This document shows positions 1-5,440 of a DNA stretch of 14,017 nucleotides, piece by piece. This stretch comes from CAZOJJ01 sp964580105. GTDB lineage: Bacteria; Bacteroidota; Rhodothermia; Rhodothermales; Rubricoccaceae. Positions within the stretch are counted from its first letter, which is position 1. Each line of letters starts with the position of its first letter. The notes below the pieces were generated by a model. It searched no databases. It saw only the letters and a list, made by a program, of their open reading frames with translations, and was not told where the DNA came from. The DNA is taken from the NCBI GenBank assembly GCA_964580105.1, contig CAZOJJ010000067.1, positions 1-14,017 on the forward strand, read 5' to 3'. Made by a program: the position numbers and the translations under genes.

Positions 1-197
1 AGGTGCTCGTTGAGGCGGTCGGCCTCGGGGTGGCCCTTGCGGACGGAGGCGGAGCGGTCGTTCCAGTCCTTCGGCTTGAGGGTGAGGCCGAGGGAGAGGA
101 CGGCGCGGGCGTCGCCGTGGCGGCAGGTGAGGTAGAGGGGAGCCGTGCCGTCGGTGCGACGTTCGGAGGCACGGAGGGTGATCTTGACGGAGGCCAC
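1..197 (-). CDS. Tyrosine recombinase/integrase, N-terminal fragment (runs off the left edge)
   Basis: Sixty-five codons of the start of a Bacteroidota-type phage/transposon integrase are visible; the rest lies outside the window. The protein begins VASVKITLRASERRTDGTAP and continues with LYLTCRHGDARAVLSLGLTL and then KPKDWN. This is the small beta-rich arm-DNA-binding domain that precedes the core-binding and catalytic domains in this family. The later RKGHPEADRLNEHL matches the family's usual entry into the SAM-like core-binding domain. The start is taken as GTG at 195-197, because the reading frame is closed by a stop at 231-233 and no ATG lies between. No Shine-Dalgarno is present. The catalytic R-H-R-Y residues are not in the window, so activity cannot be judged. 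Its upstream region holds clustered 9-bp repeats. Context suggests the edge of an integrated element extending leftwards, but no tRNA or att duplication is seen. Confidence 0.8.
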   Translation of the reverse strand, partial: MASVKITLRASERRTDGTAPLYLTCRHGDARAVLSLGLTLKPKDWNDRSASVRKGHPEADRLNEH

Positions 198-519
198 AGG
201 CGGGGGGTGGAGGCAAGCCGGCAGTGCCCGTCAGACACTGCCGGAAGCACTGCCGGTTTTTGCTCCGGACACTGCCGGTTTACCTGGGGCAACAGGTATC
301 CGACCCGCGAATTTAGGCCATTTAGGACGTTTTTCCAAGGAAACCGGGAGCAAACAGGGGGCTACCCTGACTCCCGGCATCTCCACCTCCCCAGCGGCCG
401 ATGCTCCTCCGCGAGCACCGGCCGCTTTCGTTTGTCCGACGGCTTCGGCAAAGCCTCGGGGCAGCGCTTGAACCCCGTCGGCCCTGCGCGGTAGGTTGCA
501 GCGACTCGCCCCGCCCCGC
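198..519. other. Intergenic region between integrase and malic enzyme
   Basis: No convincing gene is present in these 322 bases. The left part carries the CACTGCCGG repeats. The middle, about 305-350, is locally AT-richer and holds a short ATTTAGG direct repeat, so it is the most likely place for promoters of the flanking divergent genes, although no clear -35/-10 pair or Bacteroidota -33/-7 pair could be assigned. Two short hairpins lie near 441-455 (GGCTT/AAGCC) and 457-477 (CGGGG/CCCCG) without T-tracts. Codon-like reading frames on both strands here are GC-driven and resemble no family. Confidence 0.6.
218..278. repeat. Four copies of a 9-bp motif (CACTGCCGG) upstream of the integrase
   Basis: CACTGCCGG occurs exactly at 236-244, 248-256 and 270-278, and its inverse CCGGCAGTG at 218-226. 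The inverted pair 218-226/236-244 forms a perfect 9-bp stem with a 9-nt loop. The cluster starts about 20 bp upstream of the GTG start of the integrase. Such arrays near integrases can be arm-type recombinase sites, excisionase sites or repressor operators; the sequence alone does not say which. Confidence 0.6.
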
Positions 520-1836
520 ATGGACACCCCGCGCCCGCCCCTCCCCGACCATGACGTCGTCCTGGTCATCAAGAACCCCCACCGGCCGGGCATCTTCGGG
601 AAGATGCTCTCCGTCGTGGGCCGGGAGGGCGCGCTCGTCGGCGACATCGAGACGCAGTTCATCGGGAAGGCCCACTTCTTCCGCGAGGTCACGCTCTCCG
701 TCTACGACGAGGACCACCTCGGGCAGATCCTCGCGGCCATCGAGACGGAGACGGAGACGGAGGTGCTGGAGGTGAAGGACCTCGTCTTCGAGCGCCACGA
801 GGGCGGCAAGCTCCACACCGGCCGCACCCGCAACCTCGAACGCCTTGAAGACCTCCGCTACATCTACACGCCGGGTGTGGCGCGCGTGTGCAGGGCGATC
901 CTGAAGGACCCCGGCCTCGCCCGCCATTACACCACGGCCGGCCACTCCGTCGGCATCTTCACGAACGGGACGCGGGTGCTCGGGCTCGGCAACATCGGCC
1001 CGCTGGCGAGCCTCCCGGTGATGGAGGGCAAGGCCGTCCTCTACGACCAGTTCGCCGGCCTCTCGGCCCACCCCGTCCTCGTCGACACCGAGGACCCGGA
1101 CGAATTCGTCGAAACGGTGGTACGCGTGGCGCCCACGTTCGGAGGCATCCACCTCGAAGACATCCGCACGCCGGACTGCTTCTACATCGAGGAAGAGCTC
1201 ATCCGCCGGCTCCGCAAGCCGGTCATGCACGACGACCAGCACGGCACGGCCACCGTGCTCCTCGCCGCCGTCCTCTCGGCCCTCCGGCACACCGGCCGGC
1301 TCGGCCGCAAGGACCTCGTCTGCGCGCAGGTCGGCCTCGGCGCCGCCGGCCTCGCCATCGCCCGGCTGCTGATGGACTACGGCTTCGAGGTCGTCGGGGT
1401 GGACCCCGGCGCGGAGTCCCGCGCGCGACTCGCACGCCACGGCGGCGCGACGGCCGAGTTGGACGACGCCGTACGCCGGGCCGACATCGTGATCGCCACG
1501 ACCGGCGTGGTGGGCCTGATCCGCCCCGCGATGATCCAGCCGGGGCAGATCGTCCTGGCCCTCTCCAACCCCGTCCCGGAGATCTTCCCCGAAGAGGCCC
1601 TCGCGGCCGGCGCCGCCTTCGCAGCCGACGGCAAGAGCGTCAACAACGCGCTCGCCTTCCCGGGGCTGTTCAAGGCCGCGCTCGCCGTGCAGGCCGAGGC
1701 CATCACGAGTCCGATGAAGATCGCCGCCGCCGAGGCCATCTCCGCCCTGGCCGACGAGGGCGAGCTCGTGCCGAGCCCGTTCCACCCGCAGGTCCACCAG
1801 CGGGTCGTCGAGGCCGTCACGGCGCTGTTCCGGTGA
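520..1836 (+). CDS. NAD(P)-dependent malic enzyme with N-terminal ACT domain
   Basis: This enzyme oxidatively decarboxylates malate to pyruvate and CO2 in the cytoplasm. The 438-residue protein starts with an ACT domain (about 10-85; ligand-loop-like NPHRPGIFGKM), a small-molecule sensing fold that suggests allosteric control. The malic N-domain follows: YTPGVA at 116-121 with the catalytic Tyr, EGKA with the probable general-base Lys at 171, EDI with acidic metal ligands at 213-214, and HDDQHGTA from 237. The Rossmann domain carries GLGAAG at 272-277 and the signature SNPVPEI at 349-355. An Asp after the second strand (VVGVDPG) mildly favours NAD over NADP. Phosphotransacetylase is absent, so this is the short bacterial type. 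The start is ATG 520; an in-frame TTG at 496 would add eight residues and is less likely. It is monocistronic and converges on the SET gene across 15 bp. Confidence 0.95.
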   Translation: MDTPRPPLPDHDVVLVIKNPHRPGIFGKMLSVVGREGALVGDIETQFIGKAHFFREVTLSVYDEDHLGQILAAIETETETEVLEVKDLVFERHEGGKLHTGRTRNLERLEDLRYIYTPGVARVCRAILKDPGLARHYTTAGHSVGIFTNGTRVLGLGNIGPLASLPVMEGKAVLYDQFAGLSAHPVLVDTEDPDEFVETVVRVAPTFGGIHLEDIRTPDCFYIEEELIRRLRKPVMHDDQHGTATVLLAAVLSALRHTGRLGRKDLVCAQVGLGAAGLAIARLLMDYGFEVVGVDPGAESRARLARHGGATAELDDAVRRADIVIATTGVVGLIRPAMIQPGQIVLALSNPVPEIFPEEALAAGAAFAADGKSVNNALAFPGLFKAALAVQAEAITSPMKIAAAEAISALADEGELVPSPFHPQVHQRVVEAVTALFR

Positions 1837-1851
1837 GGCGCCGCCCCCCGC

Positions 1852-2307
1852 CTACCTCCCTGACGCCGCCGCCTGCTCGCCGTAGAGCCACGCGCCGAAC
1901 TCGCCGTAGAGCGAGGCCCAGGGGCACGGGTCGAACTGCCGGTAGTCCTCGACGATCTCCTCGCCCGGGTGGATGTCGCGGAGGGCCTGCGACTGCAGCA
2001 TCATCCCCCCGCCCGCGTTCGGGTCGTCGTGGTGGTTGATGTAGCGGGTGTCGTCCAGGATCAGGATGAGGGCGTCGAGGGCGCGCTCGTAGTAGCTGTA
2101 CGTGTGCAGCGTGTCGATCAGGCCGCCCCCGCCTTCGCGGTAGTGCGAGGCGCGGAGCGTCTCGTACTGCGCCCGGCTGATCCGCAGCGTGTTCTCCGGC
2201 GTACCCCGCCACCAGACGGCATCCTTCGGAATGAAGGAGGCGGCGAAGAGCCCGAAGCCGTGGCTCGGACTCTCGCGGACCTCGACGTCGAAACGGGGCG
2301 TCGTCAT
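1852..2307 (-). CDS. Small SET-domain protein (putative lysine methyltransferase)
   Basis: A 151-residue protein consisting almost only of a SET domain, the SAM-dependent protein-lysine methyltransferase fold. Visible motifs are HGFGLFA at 16-22 (SAM-binding glycine region), RYINHHDDPNA at 88-98 (the RFINHSCxPN motif, with His-Asp in place of Ser-Cys) and IHPGEEIVEDY at 112-122 (the GEE-x-DY motif with the catalytic-region Tyr). The post-SET cysteine cluster is not evident. The region between about 35 and 85 is the variable insert. The ATG at 2305-2307 overlaps the stop of the upstream small ORF as ATGA, suggesting translational coupling. The frame stays open upstream to about 2595, but that extension reads as arginine/histidine-rich low complexity and is rejected. 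The substrate is unknown; bacterial SET proteins of this size are mostly uncharacterised. Confidence 0.85.
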   Translation of the reverse strand: MTTPRFDVEVRESPSHGFGLFAASFIPKDAVWWRGTPENTLRISRAQYETLRASHYREGGGGLIDTLHTYSYYERALDALILILDDTRYINHHDDPNAGGGMMLQSQALRDIHPGEEIVEDYRQFDPCPWASLYGEFGAWLYGEQAAASGR

Positions 2308-2414
2308 CCTCCCGTACCGAGGCTGAAGAGCACGTACACCGAGAGGCCGGTCGCGGCCAGGCCGAGCACCAGGATGCCCCTCATCACGGTGACCGTCATC
2401 ACGATGACCGTCAT
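2304..2414 (-). CDS. Putative small single-pass membrane peptide coupled to the SET gene
   Basis: This 36-residue ORF begins MTVIVMTVTVMRGILVLG and contains one continuous hydrophobic stretch, about residues 12-31, followed by a Gly-rich end. Its TGA stop overlaps the ATG of the SET gene (ATGA), the usual arrangement of translationally coupled genes, which is the main reason to believe it. Alternative ATG starts lie at residues 6 and 11, which would give peptides of 31 or 26 residues; the frame also stays open upstream to 2525. The N-terminal half is encoded by a 15-bp repeat (VMTV-x), so part of the ORF could be a by-product of a DNA repeat or operator. No homologue is recognised and no ribosome-binding site is visible. 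Confidence 0.4.
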   Translation of the reverse strand: MTVIVMTVTVMRGILVLGLAATGLSVYVLFSLGTGG

Positions 2415-2430
2415 GACGGTGACGGGCCCG
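2381..2430. repeat. 15-bp direct repeat plus 14-bp perfect palindrome
   Basis: TGACCGTCAT occurs at 2390-2399 and again at 2405-2414, a 15-bp period. ACCGTCATGACGGT at 2407-2420 is a perfect 14-bp palindrome, and ACGGT-G-ACCGT just left of it is a second inverted repeat. CGGGCCCG follows at 2423-2430. The cluster lies over the start of the small membrane ORF and may be an operator for the SET unit or a translation-controlling hairpin. Confidence 0.55.
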
Positions 2431-2494
2431 GGACTGTCTTTCTTCGGTGGAGGGAGAGCGGAGCGGTGACGAGCGGGCGCCGGAGCGCGGAGGG

Positions 2495-2511
2495 GCGTGC
2501 GCGAAGCACGC
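2495..2511. other. Hairpin in the SET/CBS intergenic region
   Basis: GCGTGC-GCGAA-GCACGC forms a 6-bp stem with a 5-nt loop. It lies 145 bp beyond the stop of the CBS gene and upstream of the small ORF. There is no T-tract on either strand, so it is a weak candidate for a terminator or for RNA 3'-end stabilisation. The rest of 2415-2655 holds no gene that can be supported. Confidence 0.3.
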
Positions 2512-2655
2512 AGGGCGGTAGCCATGCGAACCGGCGCCGAGGCACCGGACCTGAAGGAAAGAGCCCGGCACGAGGCCGGAGGAATGGCGCGTCAACCGCG
2601 GCGATTTCAGGCGGTTTCCGCGCCGAGGCGCCCCTGCAAAAATCAGGAGACGGGT

Positions 2656-3099
2656 TCAGTTGGGATAGCCGCCGGCGACGAACTGTTCGAGGTCGCGGAC
2701 GCGCTCCTGCGCGTGGTTCGAGAGCGCCCGCACGCAGTCGCCGATGGAGATGAGGCCGGCGAGGTGGCCGTCGCGGAGGACGGGGAGGTGGCGGATCTTC
2801 CGCTCGGTCATGAGCGCCATGCACGTGCCGAGGTCGGTCTCCGGCGTGACCGTGACGAGGTCCGTCGTCATGACCTCCTCGACGCGGGTTTCGCGCGAGG
2901 TGCGCCCCTGGAGGGCGATCCGGCGGAGGTAGTCGCGCTCGGTGAAGATGCCCCGGACGGCCCCGCGCTCGGTGACGAGGATGGCCCCGACGTTCTGCTC
3001 GACCATCCGGCCGATGGTCTCGAACACGGTGGCGTCCGGCGGGATGGTGATGACCCAGTCGCCTTTCTGCTTGAGGAGGGCGGAGACGGGCGTGTGCAT
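2656..3099 (-). CDS. CBS-domain pair protein
   Basis: A 147-residue soluble protein made of two CBS domains, about residues 8-64 and 75-130. Together these form a Bateman module that typically binds adenine nucleotides or SAM. Typical CBS features are visible: VGAILVTERGAVRGIFTERD in the first domain, and VEEVMTTDLVTVTPETDL then IRHLPVLRDGHLAGLISIGD in the second. No other effector domain is present, so it belongs to the common class of stand-alone CBS proteins. The start ATG 3097-3099 is well supported by a GGAGG five bases upstream, the only clear Shine-Dalgarno in the window. It is transcribed divergently from the CPXCG gene across a 95-bp gap. The ligand and partner cannot be inferred from context. 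Confidence 0.92.
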   Translation of the reverse strand: MHTPVSALLKQKGDWVITIPPDATVFETIGRMVEQNVGAILVTERGAVRGIFTERDYLRRIALQGRTSRETRVEEVMTTDLVTVTPETDLGTCMALMTERKIRHLPVLRDGHLAGLISIGDCVRALSNHAQERVRDLEQFVAGGYPN

Positions 3100-3194
3100 G
3101 GCAACCTCCGGGGTTCGTCCGATTTCAAAGGAGCGGCCTCCGTATGATAGGGGAACGGCCCCTTTCGTTCCACACCGCCCGCCTCGGCCCTTCG
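3100..3194. promoter_or_regulatory. Divergent promoter region between CBS and CPXCG genes
   Basis: This 95-bp gap must hold signals for both directions. On the plus strand TATGAT at 3143-3148 matches a -10 hexamer with one mismatch, but no good -35 at 17 bp could be placed. GGAACG/CGTTCC at 3152-3157/3166-3171 is a 6-bp inverted repeat with an 8-nt spacer, located in the leader of the CPXCG gene. Confidence 0.3.
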
Positions 3195-3383
3195 ATGGAC
3201 CCGATCGAGCACGCCTTCGCCTGCCCCTACTGCGGCGCCCCGATCTCGATGCTCCTCGACCCCTCCGTCCCTTCGCAGACGTACGTCGAGGACTGCGAGG
3301 TGTGCTGCCACCCCATCGAGGTCCGCTACGCCGTCGAGGACGGCGAGGTGGTCGCCTTCGAGGCGCGGTCCCTCGAGCAGTAG
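3195..3383 (+). CDS. CPXCG-motif cysteine-rich protein
   Basis: A 62-residue protein of the small CPXCG family, thought to be a zinc-ribbon-like fold. CPYCG is at residues 10-14, and the second half-site ECVCC-like motif CEVCC at 34-38 gives four or five cysteines (10, 13, 34, 37, 38) able to hold one zinc ion. The hydrophobic-acidic C-terminal part (IEVRYAVEDGEVVAFEAR) is typical of the family. The start is ATG 3195, which places CPYCG near the N-terminus as in relatives; an upstream in-frame ATG at 3144 would add a 17-residue tail that looks like leader sequence. No function is established for the family. Its stop is three bases from the stop of the convergent kinase gene. Confidence 0.88.
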   Translation: MDPIEHAFACPYCGAPISMLLDPSVPSQTYVEDCEVCCHPIEVRYAVEDGEVVAFEARSLEQ

Positions 3384-3386
3384 GCG

Positions 3387-5354
3387 CTACGCCCCGGCCG
3401 GCAGCGTCACGACGAACGTGGCGCCCTGGCCCTCGCGGCTGAGGACGGCCATCGAGCCGCCGTGTCCCTGCGTCACGATGTCGTAGGCGAGCGAGAGGCC
3501 GAGGCCGGTGCCCTCGCCGGGCGCCTTCGTGGTGAAGAACGGCTCGAACAGCCGCGTGCAGTGCTCGGCCGGGATGCCGGGGCCGTTGTCCTCGACGCGC
3601 ACCTGCACCAGCCCCGGCAGCGCGCGCGTCTTCACCACGACGCGCGGCGGCGCGCCGTCGCACGTGCCCTGGCCGACGGCGTGGCGCGCGTTCTCGAACA
3701 GGTTGACGAACACGCGCTGGAGCGACTGCGGCACGGCCTCGACCGCCCCCACCTCCGCGTCGTAGAGGCGCTCGACCGCCACGATTCCGTCGCCGTCGCG
3801 GCGGCCGAAGGCGTGCTCCACGGCCCCGTCGAGGACGGCGTGGAGCTCGACCGCGCGGCGCTCGCCGCCGGTGGAGCGGACGTGCCCGAGCATGCTCCGC
3901 ACGATGCCGTCGGCCCGGCGGGCGTGCGCGAGCACCCGCCCGGCGTTGTCCGCGAGGAGCCCGAGGCCGTCGTCGAGCTCCTCGGCCAGGTCGGCGGGCA
4001 GGTCGGGCCTCCGCGCGAGGGTGGCGTGGAGGTCGCGCGCCAGCTCGTCGCTGAGCTGGGCGAAGTTGGTGATGAAGTTGAGCGGGTTCTTGATCTCGTG
4101 CGCGATGCCGGCCGTGATGCGCCCGAGGCTGGCGAGCTTCTCGGACTGGACCAGCCGCGCCTGCGTCGCCTTCAGCTCGTCGAGGAGCCGCTCCAGCTCG
4201 TCGTTCTTCTCCTTCAGCTCGGTGTTGCGGAGCCGCTCGATCTCGGCTTCGCGGACGGCCCGCTCCGCCTCCATCCGCACCTGCATCGTCTGGATCCGCG
4301 CGCGCGTCTGTGCGCTCAGCACCTCCTCGCGGACGATGTGGAAGAGCCGGGTGTGGCGGAGCGCCCGTTCGGCGTCGCCCGCCGCCTCGTAGGCCTCGGC
4401 GAGCGCCTCGTGCGCCTGGAAGACGCGCGGCCGGGCCTTGAGCGCCTCGGCGATGGCGAGCGCCTCGTGCAGCGCCTCCAGCGCCTCGGCGGTCCGCCCC
4501 ATCGCGACGAGCGTCTGGCCGATGTGGATCAGGCACGTGCTCTGCGCCTGCCGGTTGCCGAGGGCGCGGCGGAGGGCCAGCGCCTGGCGGTGAAAGTCGA
4601 GCGCCTGCTCGTAGCCGCCGCGCGCCTGGGAGAGCGCCCCGAGGTCGTGCAGCGCCCGCGCCTCGCCGACGGGCTCCTCGGCCTCGCGGAAGAGCCGGAG
4701 GCTGACTTCGTGGTGCGCCCTCGCCTCGTCGAACCGGCCGAGCGCGCGCAGGGCGGTGCCGACGCTGCTGTGGGCGCGGCCCTGCCCCTGGGGCAGCCCG
4801 ACCCGCGTGAAGAGGTCGAGTGCCTGCATCCCGTAGTCGAGCGCACGCTCGGCGTCGCCCATTTCCATATAGGCGCTGCTGAGACCGTGGAGCACCCACC
4901 CCTCCCCCACCTCGTCGCCCTGCGCGCGGAGGGCCTGGAGGTTCGCCAGTGCCATCGTGAGGGCCTCTTCGTAGTTGCCGAGGCTGACGTGGACGCCGGC
5001 CAGCGCGCTCCGGAAGGGGAACTGCTCGGCCCCCACGCCGAGCCCCTCATAGAGCGACTGCGCCTCCGTCAGCCGCATGAGCGCCGGCTCGTGGTCCGAT
5101 CGCAGGTAGAGCGACTCGCCTTCGAGGCCGGCGGCGCGCGCCTTCCCGAGCGTGTAGCCGAGCGTGTCGGCCAGGAGGTAGGCGTCCTCGGCCAGCACGA
5201 GGCGGCGCGGGATCTCGGCGATGGGCAGGGCGAAACCGAGGTCGAGGAGGGCGTCCACGTGCGCCTCGGTGGCGTCGCCGGCCAGGGCGGCGAGGCGGGC
5301 CTCGAGGTCGTCGAGCGAGGGGTCGGCCGGGGGCGCGGCCGGGGCGGCAGCCAT
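3387..5354 (-). CDS. Soluble TPR-containing sensor histidine kinase
   Basis: A 655-residue protein with no signal peptide or membrane span. Residues about 80-340 are tandem TPR-like helical repeats (for example GNYEEALTMALANLQALRAQ, GDAERALDYGMQALDLF). A coiled coil follows at about 345-405. The HisKA-type dimerisation domain has HEIKNPLN with the phospho-acceptor His at 419. The ATPase domain shows an N box (NLFENARHA, about 551), G1 box DNGPGIP (589), F box FEPFFTTK (603) and G2 box GTGLGLSL (615), all intact. It should autophosphorylate in response to a protein or peptide signal sensed by the TPRs. No response regulator is fused or adjacent, so it is an orphan kinase here. ATG 5354 is preferred over ATG 5384, because the ten extra codons lose the strong G/C third-position bias of the gene. 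Confidence 0.92.
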   Translation of the reverse strand: MAAAPAAPPADPSLDDLEARLAALAGDATEAHVDALLDLGFALPIAEIPRRLVLAEDAYLLADTLGYTLGKARAAGLEGESLYLRSDHEPALMRLTEAQSLYEGLGVGAEQFPFRSALAGVHVSLGNYEEALTMALANLQALRAQGDEVGEGWVLHGLSSAYMEMGDAERALDYGMQALDLFTRVGLPQGQGRAHSSVGTALRALGRFDEARAHHEVSLRLFREAEEPVGEARALHDLGALSQARGGYEQALDFHRQALALRRALGNRQAQSTCLIHIGQTLVAMGRTAEALEALHEALAIAEALKARPRVFQAHEALAEAYEAAGDAERALRHTRLFHIVREEVLSAQTRARIQTMQVRMEAERAVREAEIERLRNTELKEKNDELERLLDELKATQARLVQSEKLASLGRITAGIAHEIKNPLNFITNFAQLSDELARDLHATLARRPDLPADLAEELDDGLGLLADNAGRVLAHARRADGIVRSMLGHVRSTGGERRAVELHAVLDGAVEHAFGRRDGDGIVAVERLYDAEVGAVEAVPQSLQRVFVNLFENARHAVGQGTCDGAPPRVVVKTRALPGLVQVRVEDNGPGIPAEHCTRLFEPFFTTKAPGEGTGLGLSLAYDIVTQGHGGSMAVLSREGQGATFVVTLPAGA

Positions 5355-5420
5355 CCGAAGCAAGCGAGGGTGAGGGCGGCGCATGGGCGGCGCGTGTACG
5401 AGCCGGCTTCGGACCGGGTT

Positions 5421-5438
5421 CGCCGGGCGCGCCCGGCG
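5421..5438. terminator. 18-bp perfect GC palindrome just after the aldehyde dehydrogenase gene
   Basis: CGCCGGGCGCGCCCGGCG is a perfect palindrome that folds as a 7-bp stem with a 4-nt loop. It begins two bases past the TAG of the dehydrogenase gene and lies 66 bp before the kinase start. No U-tract follows on the minus strand, so it may be an attenuating or 3'-protecting hairpin and not a full terminator. Confidence 0.4.
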
Positions 5439-5440
5439 CG

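Noticed and set aside
457..477. T-arm-like sequence (GGGGTTCAAGC on the minus strand) suggesting a tRNA gene or att remnant
   Set aside because: The T-stem does not pair with a 7-base loop and no acceptor, D or anticodon arms can be built around it.
322..1797. Long open frame on the minus strand across the malic enzyme
   Set aside because: Shadow of the plus-strand gene caused by high GC; its product is Arg/Asp/Gly/Val-rich low complexity with no family resemblance.
2308..2595. N-terminal extension of the SET protein
   Set aside because: The frame is open but encodes a biased His/Arg/Asp stretch from the repeat; the SET fold starts directly after ATG 2307, which overlaps the upstream stop.
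3144..3194. Upstream ATG extension of the CPXCG protein
   Set aside because: It would place the CPYCG motif 17 residues later than usual and overlaps the inverted repeat and likely promoter.
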